Assembly (NCBI RefSeq): GCF_000005505.3
Contig: NC_016132.3
Coordinates: 29,898,914 to 29,962,913 of the forward strand
Length of the DNA: 64,000 nucleotides
Source of the DNA: Brachypodium distachyon
Taxonomy: Eukaryota; Streptophyta; Magnoliopsida; Poales; Poaceae
Direction of reading: 5' to 3'
Shown: piece after piece, positions 11,692-23,649 of the stretch
How positions within the stretch are numbered: the stretch's first letter is position 1
Layout: every line of letters starts with the position of its first letter
The notes under the pieces: generated by a model
What the model saw: only the letters and a program-made list of their open reading frames with translations
Told to the model about the DNA's origin: nothing
Database searches by the model: none
Program-made: the position numbers and the translations under genes

Positions 11692-11845
11692 CTGTCTAGT
11701 TCCTCGTATCGTTCCAGGCGTTACAGGAGTGTCTAGTTCCTCGTATCGTTCCAGGCGTTACAGGAATAACAGTACTATTACTGAGTTAATGCACAATTTT
11801 GGAGTAACAGTACTATTACTGGAGTTAATGCACAATTTTTTTTCT
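11692..11845 (+). repeat. Two adjacent short tandem duplications
   Basis: A unit of about 37 bp starting GTGTCTAGTTCCTCG (its first copy begins CTGTCTAG) is present twice in tandem from about 11692. It is directly followed by a ~44-bp unit (AACAGTACTATTACTG...GCACAATTTT) also present twice. Both lie about 400 bp upstream of the Rab start codon. Confidence 0.8.
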
Positions 11846-12220
11846 CTTTGGAACGCAGGAATTCCCGAGTTTTCAATGAGAAATCAAGCTGACATTACAT
11901 TACAGGTTGACAGACATTATTTAGAACGGAAATATCCGGAAAGCTGGGCTGTGAATTGCCTTTCCTCGGGTTAGTTGAGCGAGTGCTCTCCCACCACCGC
12001 TACCACCACCGCCACCCCACACCACCCACCAGGCCACCGCTCCCCCCTACTTTTCTCCCCTTTTCTCCGCTTCTTCTTCCTCCCCCGGCCTCTCCTCCTC
12101 CTCTCCCTTCCTGGCCTTCTCCAACCGAGAAGAAGGGGATCTTCAATCCTTAAAAAAAAAAATTCTTTTCTTTTCCAAGAAGGGGATCTTTCTTGCCCTA
12201 GAGGAGGAGGCGAGGACAAG

Positions 12221-13625
12221 ATGGGCGGGCGGGTGGATCACGAGTACTCGTACCTGTTCAAGATGGTGCTCATCGGCGACAGCGGCGTTGGCAAGTCCAA
12301 CATCCTCTCCCGATTCACACGCAACCACTTCTCTCTCGACTCCAAGTCCACCATCGGCGTCGAGTTCGCCACCAAGTCCCTGCAGGTCCGCATTCCCTAT
12401 CCTCGCCTTTCTGCTATCCCTAATCTGAAGATGTTCTAGACGCGCGTGTGGCCGCGTCGCGATCACGACCCACCAGATCTTGGTCCTTGTGCGTCGAATT
12501 GAAATGTTGTCCCCATGATTGCGTTTGCCACCGCCCGACGAAGCTGCTCGTTTCGTAATGCGATGCCACCTACTGACGCTTGGGTAGCTCGCTCGTTTGG
12601 AGCTTTAGATTCATTTTTCAAATTTTTCTTGGGTGGTGGATCCTTAGGAATGAACTCTGTTTCAAATTGGATTTTACGTTCAGGAAAATCAAGGCATTGT
12701 GTTTGTTGCTTTTTATTCTTGCCAGACTAGTTATTGTGACTTCGGGACCTCAAGTCTGTCCATTTAGTTAAAAATATATTCGCATGCTAGATATTTGCCT
12801 GGATCACATGATTCGTTGGTTGATGCACTGATTGATAGGTTGATATGCCAGCTACAGCCTGTTGTATGAGTGTGGCATCCTATCTGTCCTCCAGTGTTAG
12901 GTGAAACAAAACTGTCATCTTAAGATTTCCCCTGTCTTCTTTATGCATCATCATTCTATATTTATTGTTGCACTGAAAGTCTCTTTAGTAGTTGTCCAAT
13001 GCCGCTACTTTTCTGGTAAATTTGTCATCCATGACCTATTCCGAATATCTGAACTCAATAGCAAGTAGTTCTACTTGGCAACATAGTTTGTCTGTCCAGC
13101 TATTCTTTGGTGAGTGATTGTAAATAGTGTTAACAGATGGAAGGCAAAACAATAAAGGCTCAGATCTGGGACACGGCCGGCCAGGAGAGGTACCGTGCCA
13201 TTACAAGTGCGTATTACCGGGGTGCCGTAGGGGCTCTCCTTGTGTATGACATCACGAAGAGGCAGAGCTTTGAGAACGTGAACAGGTGGCTTCGTGAGCT
13301 CCGTGACCATGCTGACTCCAGCATTGTGATCATGATGGTCGGTAATAAGTCTGACCTGACGCATCTAAGATCCGTCTCCGAAGATCAAGGTAAAGCATTG
13401 GCTGAAAAGGAGGGGCTGTTTTTCCTCGAGACATCGGCTATGGAGGCTGTAAACGTGGAAGAAGCCTTCCAGACTATCATCGCAGAGGTTTACGGCATTG
13501 TCAACAAGAAAGCGCTAGCCGCCAAAGAAGCAGCAGCAGCTGCTGCTCCACTGCCTTCCCAGGGAAAAGCCATCAGCATTGACAGCACCGCGGGAAACTC
13601 GAAGAGGGCATGCTGCTCTACTTGA
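12221..13625 (+). CDS. Rab11/RabA-type small GTPase, two exons
   Basis: Exons 12221-12385 and 13137-13625 are joined in phase 0 (intron 751 bp, GT-AG), giving 217 residues. Motifs seen are the P-loop GDSGVGKS (19-26), the switch I effector threonine in STIGVEF (43-49), WDTAGQE (66-72), NKSD (125-128), ETSA (153-156) and the C-terminal double cysteine CCST for geranylgeranylation. The [20 protein letters not shown] block is typical of the Rab11/RabA clade. Its members act at the trans-Golgi/recycling endosome in secretion to the plasma membrane and cell plate. An ATG-initiated frame upstream (11975) is continuous with exon 1, but the conserved Rab N-terminus starts at 12221. The preceding 250 bp is pyrimidine-rich 5' UTR. 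The gene is intact. The exact RabA subclass is not certain. Confidence 0.95.
12386..13136 (+). other. Intron of the Rab gene
   Basis: It has GT at 12386 and AG at 13135-13136. It falls after the codon for Gln55, just before the switch II region. Nothing inserted is visible. Confidence 0.9.
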
Positions 13626-14080
13626 AGTATAGTTGAGATTCAGCATCGTATTGTAGAGACAGGAGCAAGAATCGTTGGCATCTCAGTTTTTTTCAGCATT
13701 TCTTAAAGTTAGTTGTGTGTATTAGGATCTGTTTCCATTTCCGTTATGAAAGTTACATGGCACTACAATATATGTCTGGACTATACATCGAAGTTTATAG
13801 AATGCAAGTCTCGTTTGGTTACACTTAGTCTATATTTCTGATTGCGTGAGCGTTTTGGTTTTACTAATTGCTTTGCTTATGCTGATTCTGCCTTCATATA
13901 AATCTGTTACATATTGGTGGGTGGTTATATTTCAGAAGTTTCTTAATGTTTTAATATGAGTTACGTGCCGTCTTGTTGATTGTTTTATGCTTATTGGTTG
14001 TTGAAGTGCCCCAATGATACTATTCCAGTGAACTGTGGGATGACACTAGGAGTGTCGTCGTCTTTCATTCCATCGCCACG
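13626..14080. other. 3' region of the Rab gene
   Basis: This is the probable 3' UTR and downstream spacer. It is T-rich and contains no ORF or element that I recognise. Confidence 0.5.
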
Positions 14081-14084
14081 ATTG

Positions 14085-14640
14085 TTTTTTTTATATACCT
14101 CAAAACACTTTTTCATTAACTTTCAATAATGGTTACATCTTGTATGAGAAAAGGTAAATGGGATTAGGGAAGAATCCAGCCAGGTAGCAGATTTCTCACG
14201 GTTGGCCAGCTGCGCCGTTTCATGCGCCGCCTGGTTAGCGTCATGCAGCACATGCTCAAAAGAGATCTCCATAAAGTCTTAGATAGGTACAATCTTCATA
14301 AACTGCTGCAGCGATCGAAAGAGAATAGCCACCTTCATCGTAGTGTTCACAACTTCTAGGCAATCAGAATTAACCTCAAGATACATCAACGTTCGGCTTC
14401 ACTCAGTGGTTTTTGTCCAGACATGAACTATGCCTCCGTACTTTGGAAAGGAGGAGACTCAGATATGACCTGAAGTCCAACGTTCATCATGACTACCATG
14501 CCAGGACCTTTACAAGGAGGACCAGGGCTCCCCGAGAAACCACAGATTCCAGAGGCAATGGAGAGAGCAATCAAGGGATTTCAGAGCCTTCCATCCTGAC
14601 ACACCGGATAAAAATAATTCAAGGGATCCAAGCATTCGCG
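14085..14640 (-). mobile_element. LINE 3' end remnant with RNase H-like domain
   Basis: Minus-strand translation of about 14395-14110 gives pieces such as VVNTTMKVAILFRSLQQFM and FEHVLHDANQAAHETAQLA, the C-terminal RNase H-like region of plant LINEs. One stop interrupts the frame. A T-rich run at 14085-14093 would be the poly(A) tail. The 5' part fades out before 14640. It lies between the convergent Rab and UPRT genes. Confidence 0.65.
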
Positions 14641-14948
14641 ACACAATAAGTAAGGTCGACGCTAAACACTAAAATGTCATATTTTCTTTGAAAATTGAAA
14701 TAGTCAATTCTCCAAATTTCTAGTGAAGGAGGTTGTCATGAATTTTAGCAAACTTCAACCGAAGTGTAAACAGTGAGCACAATGACACAATGACGTTACT
14801 TTACCTTGATAATCCTTATACCAAACATGAATCATCAGCTATATTATTGATATCTCAAAAACTGAATCTGGGTTTTGTGCCTTACATCACTGGATAAACA
14901 TAGCAAAAGTTCTACTATAGTATCCTAACTTTCTAATAAAGCACAGGG

Positions 14949-17584
14949 TCATGTTCCATAGCTGCGATCTCCAGCATCCCCAAGGCCAGGAACGATGAAC
15001 CTACAAAGCATCAAGAACAATCAGTGCTTAGTAGAAACGGGGAAACGATGTTTATCTACATACTAGCTAACAATCAGTATTTTGCCTACCCTTTCTCATT
15101 CACAGTTTGATCCATAGCTCCTGTATACACACAAATCCTGCATAAAGTAGTTACAAGATTACTGAAAAACATCAAATGTAAAACCCCTAATAGAGCTCAA
15201 ACTCCATAAAGCCTGAAATTTTCAACATTTCAAACCATGAATGCACACATCTACATATACATGTGTAAAATTCTGAAAACATATCTACATGTACATGTGT
15301 AAATTTTGTTCAGAAATATTTTCATTTCTCAGTTACACAAAAGAGAAATATGTGAATCTATAATAGATGTACTATTCATCTATTGTAGATGCACATATTT
15401 GTCTTTTTTGTATACATTCATATAATTTCTCAAGAAAATTTAAATATATGTATACATTCATATATTTATTTTTTCAGAATTTCTTGAAACTTATAATATC
15501 ATTTCGATTTATGGAATATTTCGAGCTCCATGGAGCCCAAGCTCCAAATGTAACCTTGAATCAGATGTCACAGGTATCAGCACGTACCCTGGGAATCTTT
15601 CATTGAGCTTCTTGAGTGCTGGAGGAGCAGCAACAGCAGATATCTGAGTATGATGATTTCTTAGATAACAATGCCCGGTTATGTTAAACAAAGCATTATG
15701 TGAACATATTTGCCTAATGAACTCACAATTTTTATCTGGCTGATCTCAGCTCCATGCTCTTTTAGCAGATCAACCGCTGCAGCTACTGTTCCACCTGATA
15801 GATACATGAATGAAAGTAAATTTACGATGTCACAAATCCTTCCAACTTAAGCACAAGACACAAATACATGGAATGAAAGGATCTAATGTACTAGGAAACA
15901 GGTATACCAGTCGCAAGCATAGGGTCCACAAGGAGGATATGGCATCCTTTTGGAAATCTATCAGGTAGCCTGCATTCAGTAAATTTGTCGAAAAGAACAT
16001 CGTCACAAGTTAAATACCTTGAATAGTTTTCATAGAACAGAGAACAATACTTAGATAACGGAAAAGCACTATACAATAGCTTAATAAAAGGTTCTGTAAG
16101 AAAAGAATGAAATAAGACCTAGCTAGAAGCAAATTCAAATTGGATACTGCTGGCAATCACTGTGGTTACAGCTCTTGTGATGTTAGATAATTCTTTAACT
16201 AGGAAATAACATAATGTCAATAACTCACATTATGTGCATTCTAGCGTCTGAAAATAGTGATAAGTTGTTCAAAATATATTTATAAAGAAGCTCCATACCT
16301 GAGCCTCAAATACTTCAGTAGATCAGATAATATTATACAAATACCAAATTAAGAACCACTTACCTGTTCAAGTAAACAGAGGGCTGCAGCGTCATCTCAT
16401 CTCTAGCCATACCTTCGATCAGAAGATGACCAGAATATTATTGACAATTAATTCAAGCATGCTAAAATAATATTTACATCACAGGAAATGACTAAGTGTG
16501 TTATTTGTCAAATAAACGGGCACTACGCTAAGAGATTTTTAAACTATTTTTAAAAAATAACTCGGGACAGAACTTGTACATATTTCATCCATTTTCCCTT
16601 TTTTGCCAATATGAAATTCCTTTGGAAGCAAAAAGATGAAAACAATGGATTTACACGTATGTAACTTCATAGTTTTCATAACTATTCCCAGAACATTTAA
16701 TCAACACTATTTGATGTGAAACACAATATCATATCTCACCTAAATGGAAAGTTCTAGTTGATGGAAAAATCGACGTCATAAGCTCTGCGAGGGCAAGCCC
16801 TGCTCGAAGAATGGGGACAATCTGAACAAAGAACCATCTAAATTAGAAAGCTCTAAATAATAATACTGCAACAGAACATGCTTAATTTAAAAAACTTCTG
16901 AAGAAATACACACCATGATAGGCTCCACAGGATTGACTGATTTTACAACAGCTTTGCCCATTGGTGTCTGGATCTCCCGTATTGCAGTTGGCTGTCAAAA
17001 GAAATAGGATAAGCATACATCAACGTACATACCAACCCAAATAATACTAACAGTAATTGTCCAATCAGAAGAAAAATAGCAAATTTAATTAATTTATTCT
17101 GGTCATTACAATGCTCAGTTATTTGACAATTCTAAGTTATTTTGGATCAGACATCTGAAGGGCTAATTCTAGAAAACACATCAACAACAACAAAATCAGC
17201 ATTTGAATCTGATCAGGAATATACCAGCCAATCCCTGGTCGCCTCATAGGCAAGCAATCTGCCAAGCTCCCCCATCGCACTTCCTGCTTACAAAATTAGG
17301 AAGAAACATAAATCGGAACCCGTACACATTACGCACCATCCAACAACAAAATTGTCGGCTACGATGAACTCACTAAATGCGTGAGTGGGTGTGTCCTGAT
17401 CGCGGAGAACGGAAACCCAGTGGTTGATCAGCGGGTGAGGCGGCACCACCACCTGACGGCCGCGCAAGAAACAATTTGTTAAGTTCTGACGGCCACGAAA
17501 TACTAGTTCACTAATAATGGGGAGGGAGTGTACCTTGAAGCCGTTCATCCCGGCGGCGGTGGCGCTGTGGTTGGCGATCTCCAT
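14949..17584 (-). CDS. UPP: Uracil phosphoribosyltransferase (UPRT), eleven exons
   Basis: UPRT converts uracil and PRPP to UMP in pyrimidine salvage. Exons on the minus strand are 17584-17534, 17452-17374, 17283-17225, 16991-16914, 16821-16740, 16412-16364, 15969-15908, 15794-15727, 15643-15588, 15137-15090 and 15000-14949. All junctions are GT-AG and the total of 684 nt gives 227 residues plus stop. Seen are VVVPPHPLINHWVSVLRD near the N-terminus, the PILRAGLALAE block, the PRPP-binding loop VDPMLATGGT (147-156), and the uracil-site C-terminus PGLGDAGDRSYGT with which the protein ends. There is no obvious transit peptide: the first exon supplies only 17 residues and the upstream frame has a stop (TAA) before any ATG. 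Arabidopsis UPP is plastidial and longer at its N-terminus. Introns and frame are intact. Confidence 0.93.
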
Positions 17585-17739
17585 CCGCTGGAATCGAGGA
17601 TGGCAGGCGGCTTGGGCGGTGGCTGCTAGGGTTTTGGTAAAGGGGGGTGAAGCTGTAACCGGCGGGAAGGGTAGGTGCTCGTAGCTCCAGGCCTCCAGCC
17701 TTTAGCGGCAGCGAGCACGGCGCCGCCCGCACTGGACAA

Positions 17740-18165
17740 GCGAAAAGGGGTAAAGTGGGCCTTTAATTGGCCGGCCCATAAAAAAATCATTAAATGCGGC
17801 GACCAAATAATGGCCAATGGTTGTTCTAAAAAAAAATAAAAAAATAATGGCCAATTGTATGTCATTTCCTCTTTCCACAGGTGTGCTGTGTGCGTGGAAC
17901 TTCCATCTCTTTTCACGGTGTCTTCATCCATCGTGACAGACGCTCCATTATTTCCAGTAGACTGTTAAGACGTGCATCATCAAATTAGTCTATTGCGTTT
18001 AATAAATAAAGTAGTATTACGTAGAGATCATTAACAGGAAAAAAAAAGTACTCTAAAATTTCTGCGGATTTGGCTCTATATATTTTAAATACGGACTTAA
18101 ACTAGTCGGATATTTTCAAACACAAATTCTAAATATGCTAGGCTCAATTATGGTGCACTAACAAC
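17740..18165. other. Upstream region of the UPRT gene
   Basis: This AT-rich promoter-side DNA contains A/T runs near 17825-17850. The repeated phrase TAATGGCCAATGG/TAATGGCCAATTG occurs twice (about 17807-17855). No gene was seen. Confidence 0.4.
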
Positions 18166-18169
18166 TTAA

Positions 18170-19696
18170 GATATAACAAGATGAGCACCAAAATTAAACA
18201 ACAAGTTAGCACAAGATATATAAGATAGCACAAAGCACATATAAAATAATATATGACTTAAAGCATGAGACTATCACAAATTTAAGCACAATTGAATGAA
18301 CTCGGTTTAGTAATACCCGAGGTACGCGGAGATGATGATTTATCCCGATGTTCACTTCTGAAGAAGCTAATCACCGTTGGAGAAACGCGGGCACCACAAG
18401 AGGTTACTCGAATAGCCGTGAAAGGGCACACCCAACTCTTTGAGCTTCCCACACCAAAGTATGAGCTCAATCACTAAGATGGCTAGCTTCTTCCTCCACT
18501 CCGGTGATGGCAAGCTCCACAACCAATTCACAAAGCACCACAAAAGAGGACCTCGGTCCTCTTCACAATCTCCACGAAGAGGTCACCGGGGCAACAACCA
18601 CTAAACCGTCTAGGAGTGAGAGCTCACGGGCTCTCACTCGAACTAATCAAGGTGGAGAGCTCAAACCAATGCATCAAATGCAAAGTAAGAACACAAGAAA
18701 TGCTCAAATCCCTCTCTCCCAAATCTCATCCAAATCAGCGATTGAAATGGAGAAATTGGAGAGGAGAAACAAAGGAGGAGATCAACAAATGATCCCTCCA
18801 AATAGATATACAAACTCCATTCAATTAGATGGGGGATTTGGGGCTTGGGCAAGGTGGAGAAAGCTCAGAGGAATGGGGATTTTTCTGGTCTAGGAGGTTA
18901 CCTTCCCATTGGGGAAGAAGCCCCTTATATAGGGGTTCCCCCGAATCTGCCCGTTGGGGCCAGATTCCACAGCCCGGAGGGCTCCCAGAGGTTCCGGGCG
19001 AATTCCGGACCAAAAAATCGAATAGGAAAAACGTTACTGGACTCACTCGGAGGTTTTTTCAGAATTTGCCCGGAAGTTCTGGCCTACAAAAAGCTGAAGA
19101 ACCACTCATACGAAAACGGCAATAACTTTTGCATACGAACTCCGATTTCGATGAACTTGGACTTGTTTTGAAGATAACAACGAGCTCTATGAAGTCACAC
19201 AGAAATCCAACATGGATCAACCAAAAGAGATGATGCAAAATATGCAAAGGTTTGAGCACTTTACGTACGACGAGTTGAAGCAACGTGCCCGAAAGCCCCT
19301 CTTGATAGAATGTCTATCGAACCTATAAACCGGTCTCCCACCAAACTCCTTGAGACCGGTAAAACTAGGAAAACCTAGCTAGAATATACCTTTGCCTTGA
19401 GCAATCCATTTTAGGTTGATGTAGGCGTCAATGCTCGTCTCAAGTTGGAATCCTTTGCTTGATCACGATCACTTGGTGAAGATACTCAATTTGCTCCCCC
19501 ATACTCCAATGTGGGAGACTTTCACTTTAAGCTCATCTTCACATGTACATTATCACCAAATGGATGGCAAGCTTCAAGCATGTATCTTCTCGGGATGCTC
19601 TTGATGAGGCCATATAAGATTGTTCCTTCAAAGCTCGCCCATATGTATTGTCATTAATTAACAAAACCACACATGGGGCGACATGCACTTTCAACA
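18170..19696 (-). repeat. Solo or truncated LTR, minus orientation
   Basis: Read on the minus strand, the sequence starts TGTTGAAAGTGCATGTCGCC (from 19696), a familiar start of grass LTRs. A CTTATATAGG promoter-like motif lies near 18926-18935. Short ORFs within it have no recognisable domain. Internal coding sequence, a primer-binding site and a matching target duplication were not found. The left boundary is approximate. It is either a solo LTR or a truncated one. Confidence 0.6.
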
Positions 19697-19797
19697 TTTT
19701 TTGACGTAAACACATGATTATTATTTTTTCTTCTCTGTACTCTAATAAAACAAAAATACTACTAGCTGAGAACTTTTTCTATTCTCTCTCGTTCTAA

Positions 19798-20130
19798 GGG
19801 CATCTCCAAGGAATCCCCCAAATCCCCCCCATTTGTCCAAATCTGTCCATATGGGGGTTCAAGAGCAAAATACATAACCCAATGGGAACCCCGTTTGTCC
19901 AAAAGTGGTCCACACTCCACATTTCTTCCCCAAATTTGGGGAGAGTATGGGGACTCCCCATTTGTGCAAAAGTCATCCAAATCTTGTCGACTTGTCTTTT
20001 TGGCCCACATGTCAAAAACTCATAAAGAGATAAATGGGGGTTACCATTTGACAACTTGATATTTTCCACAACCCCATTTGTCCAAAGACCCCTCAAATGG
20101 ACAAATGGGGGCTCACCCTTGGAGATGCCC
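19798..20130. mobile_element. PIF/Harbinger-type MITE (333 bp)
   Basis: Perfect 14-bp terminal inverted repeats are GGGCATCTCCAAGG (19798) and CCTTGGAGATGCCC (ending 20130). The flanking 3-bp target duplication is TAA (19795-19797 and 20131-20133), which is the Harbinger signature. The interior has many short CCCCATTTGTCC / GGACAAATGGGG inverted pairs and no coding capacity. Confidence 0.9.
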
Positions 20131-20133
20131 TAA

Positions 20134-20538
20134 GCATGCGACCTGAAGGGCCGATACATTTTTCTCTTTCTCTCATACTCTCTCTATCTTATTGCATATG
20201 ATGTGTTGACACAATAGTTTTCAAAACCAAACCGAACCAGTGATTGAATTGGAAAAACCGGAACCGAGCATCTGGCCGGTCCTTTAAGACAACTGGTCCG
20301 TACAAAAAGGAACAGTCACACCGTCGGTTTTGTCAAGAACCGGTAGAAACCAAGAGTGGTCCAACCGCTAAAGGAATTATTCACGAGTTGTCTTCGCTAT
20401 TAGCTAAAAATGGACGTGACGGGGGTTGGAACCCCAAACCTCTCATATGAGGGTCACGCGTAGTAACTAGTGAAGCCATCTTCTAGTTGGACATAACATT
20501 GAACTTAGCTTATTTACGGTTAGCGAACCGCGGTCGAA
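20134..20538. other. Spacer between two inverted-repeat elements
   Basis: It contains a CT-rich run (20161-20195) and a stretch rich in 'aaaccggaaccg' / 'accggtagaaacc' phrases that looks like TE debris. No gene was identified. Confidence 0.3.
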
Positions 20539-21220
20539 CTATGGATGGCACCCGCCAGGTTCGGGGTCGGGTCTGGTCATACTAGACCCGCCCGGGACAC
20601 GTCCTCGGGTGCAAATTTTTTCCAAACCCAGACCCGACTCAGATATCACGGGTACACAGGTATATCCGACCTGAGTGAACAAATGCCCTAGCCAGCTACT
20701 CTGTGGGGGCCACGCATTGGCAGAGGGGCCGGGGCAGAGCACCACGCGCCGGCGAGGGGAGGAGGGAGATGGACGGCGCAGACACGCAGCCGAGGAGAGC
20801 GGCGGTGGCGGGCTGGAGGACACGACGGTGGTGGAGCGGGCCCAGGAGGAAGCTGTGGTGGGCATCGGGCACGGGAGGAAGCACTGGCGCATCGACCTCG
20901 TGAGGAAATAGGATTGGGATTGTGCTGGGCTGGGCTCATGAAGAAATAGGATTGGGGTTGTCCTGGGCTCGACTCAGGAGGAAATAGGGATAGGGTGGTT
21001 GGGCTTGTACTAGGCCTTGAGGCCTTCTGGGCTGGGCAACTCGTTTTTTATGGTTGAATCGGTTGTGCTCAGAACAAAAAATGGCTGAACCGGGTATCCA
21101 GGTTCGGGTCTGGCAATACCAATTGCAGACCCGCGGGATTTTTTTTCCTACCAAACCCGCATATATACTAATCGGGTCTAGACCCGATGTTCGGGTATCC
21201 GGTCCCCATTGCCATCCATA
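20539..21220. mobile_element. Inverted-repeat transposon, non-autonomous (class II, family unsure)
   Basis: It begins TATGGATGGCACC and ends with CCATTGCCATCCATA. The subterminal sequences are also inverted copies (GGTTCGGGTCTGG, AGACCCG and CGGGTCTAGACCCG phrases at both sides). Internally, a 45-50-bp unit 'aggaaataggattggg...gctgggct' is repeated three times at 20903-20990. No transposase was seen, and the target duplication was not resolved. Confidence 0.65.
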
Positions 21221-22615
21221 ATTTTTTTTTTGACTGGGAAAAACAGCAGGAGAGGCTCCTATTGTATTTGTATTAGTCAAACAGAGTTACAGTTGCATAT
21301 TTACACAAGGAAGCAGAGTTACAGTTGCATATTTACACAAGGAAGTAAGGCCGTCAGGCCATCCAAAAGGAAAAACAAAAGGCAAATTACAAAGATGTTA
21401 AAAAAGACTTGAGCTGAGCGTTTTGAGTGTACTTGGATAGTCTAAATTGGAGGAACTACAAATCGGCCTTGAGCCTAGCAAGCCAGGAGTTTTTGTTGGG
21501 GGTTGTGCTGTCAAATATTTTGGAATTTTTCTCTTTCCAAATCCCCCACGAGCCCAGGATGAAAATCTCCCAAAAAAGCCCCTTTTTCCACCATCTCTTG
21601 GCCGTGAGAATTCTTGGGACTACTGACTGCTGCGTCCATGACATGCCAATCTCATTCAAACATGTTTGTGCAAACGAGCAGCCAAAAAAGAGGTGTTCTA
21701 AAGTTTCTTCAGGAGGGGCAGGCTGACAGATGGCGCATGCCCAAGTGTCACCAACCACATAATTTCGATGTCTGCGCATGTTGCGACTGTTCAATCTGTC
21801 CATTAACAAGAGCCAGATAAATAGTTTGTGCTTCACGGTGCATTTTGATTTCCAGAACCTTGACAATATTGGGTGAGAGGGCAGCGAGTCATAATAATGC
21901 TTATAGAACCTGCTAGCCGAGAAAGGTTTCTGCCAAATATAGGACCAAGTATCTTGTTCCTCTGCTTGCCTCTGAAGATCGATGATTATTTCTTTAATTT
22001 CCATGAACTCCAAAAATGATAGGTTAGATAAAGGAGCTTGGAGAGAGGTGGGACTTTCAATCTCTTGGCAGAACTCCCCAACAGAGATGTCTTCCTTAAT
22101 TAGTGGAAAATGGAAAAACTCTAGGAAAGCTTTCTTGCATAATCTGACCATTCCATTTGTCCTTCCAGAAGAAGCAGCTATCTCCTCTGCCCGTAGTGTA
22201 GTCAGAAAACCCTCTAAAAATGGGCCCAAGTTTTAGAATGTCTCACCACCAAAACGAGCCACATGAGGGAAGAGCATGCGGCACAGCATTAGTATAATAA
22301 GAGTTCCAAAGCAGCTGCACCCTGGGGGTATCAGACTTATTATAGAATTTATCCAGGTGCTTGAGCAGAAGGGCCTTGTTCTGAATCTTCAGATTTAGCA
22401 CACCAAGACCACATTTATCCTTTGGCCTGCAAACAAGATCCCAAACAGACAAGGATTGACATTTTTCGCCAAGCTCTGTTTTTTTGCTCCACAGTAGGTG
22501 CCGTCGGGCCTTATCAATATGATCCAGAATTTTAGTGGGAATTTTATAGGTGGCCCGAGAAGAAACCACTGAGGTCGCACCAGTGAACCACTGAACCAAG
22601 CATCAAGTCATCAAA
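21221..22615 (-). mobile_element. 5'-truncated LINE, minus strand
   Basis: A poly(T) run at 21221-21231 is the poly(A) tail in minus orientation. Two long frames remain. One, at 22599-22243, is the end of the reverse transcriptase region (KARRHLLWSKK, GLGVLNLKIQNKALLLKHLDKF). The other, at 22229-21456, is the zf-RVT region, with WKSKCTVKHKLFIWLLLMDRL and a C-x2-C-x10-H-like finger around ACAICQPAPPEETLEHLFFGC. The frame break is near 22235. The polymerase core is missing, so this is a 5'-truncated insertion, usual for LINEs. It directly abuts the inverted-repeat element at 21220. Confidence 0.85.
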
Positions 22616-23155
22616 GGTAACCCAGCAGTTATCTCTGCACACAACCAAATAAAAATAATTTAATTTCATGTTTATTTTTTACTGTCTTAATTTACATTAT
22701 GCGTCTACTATGTTTTAGTACATCCCTCCTAGCTCTGGGCACCCGGTTGCACCGAAGCGTTTTCCGCATGCCTCACTGTCCCTCCTTCCACACACACACC
22801 CGTTTATTTTTTCATCAATCATCTCTTGCGTCTTCTTCCTCTGCCTTGGGTTGCTAGCTGGTTGATCCTAGGTAGTTGGCCATCCCGAGGTCTCTGCCGC
22901 CGACATGCCCCGTGCATCCCGCTGATACCCACAAGTTTATGGGGTCTAATGTACACCCATCCGATGATAAATTCTTGTCGTGATTTCAGTTCAAATAAGA
23001 ATTTAAGATCGGAGAGAATCTTTCAGAATGAGTGTTGAATCCACGAGAAGCTAAAGGAATTGGCGTGTGAAACTAGTTCAAGATTAACTTGAAAGGTGCA
23101 TAAGATTGTTTAGTAGAGATTATATTGCAAAAAGATAAAACAAAAAAGCAAGTAC
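22616..23155. other. Flank of the MULE insertion, possible LTR debris
   Basis: No coding exon was seen. The phrase CTGATACCCACAAGTTTATGGGG at about 22921 resembles the start of several grass gypsy LTRs, but no second end was found. The sequence resumes after the MULE at 32422. Confidence 0.35.
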
Positions 23156-23164
23156 ACGGAGATT

Positions 23165-23649
23165 CAGCTTTTCGACAAAATTGACCCAAAACACAAAGAA
23201 ATTTGGAAAATGGACTCCTGCCGAAACTATTTCACAAAACTGACCCTTCTGTGTAGCGCCCGCATACCGGGCATTAGACCTGCACTATAACGCCCTCAGA
23301 CCGGGCGTTACACCGGTGCCAGCGTGGCCACGCCGTGGACCCACGGCTAGCCAGTATAGCGCCTCTTCGGCGGACGCTATAGTGGTAGTTTAGCGCCTCG
23401 TCGCCAGGCGCTATACCCCCCCGCCCTAAAGCGGCCGAACCGCTCGGGCCCGAGGCTCACGCACAGAAGGTTCGCCCTGGCCTCTCCCGTTAGAACACAG
23501 CGGCGGCGGTTCCCCGCAAAATCTCTCCCCCGATTCGTCCCCATCTCCGTCAAATCCGTCCGCATCGGCTCCCCCCAGGTATTCTCTTCTGATCCCCTAT
23601 GTTTCCTCCACATTTTGCCCTAGGAATTTCTCTGCATTGAGGCTTCGAG
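23165..23649 (+). repeat. Left terminal inverted repeat of the MULE
   Basis: It pairs with 31963-32412. It contains repeated AGCGCC/GGCGCT hairpin-forming words (TAGCGCCTC...GGCGCTATA) and a conserved inner block ending CATTGAGGCTTCGAG. It probably holds transposase-binding and promoter sites. Confidence 0.9.

Noticed and set aside
11975..12439. Longer Rab open frame starting at 11975
   Set aside because: The additional N-terminal part is Pro/Ser-rich low-complexity sequence in a pyrimidine-rich leader. The Rab family start ([15 protein letters not shown]) is at 12221, and the frame past 12385 is intron.
12143..12466. Minus-strand frame opposite Rab exon 1
   Set aside because: It is a shadow of the GC-rich exon; no domain, and the plus strand has clear GTPase motifs.
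20539..20892. 117-codon minus-strand frame and overlapping frames
   Set aside because: They lie inside an inverted-repeat transposon. Pro/Ser/Arg-rich low-complexity translation, no domain.
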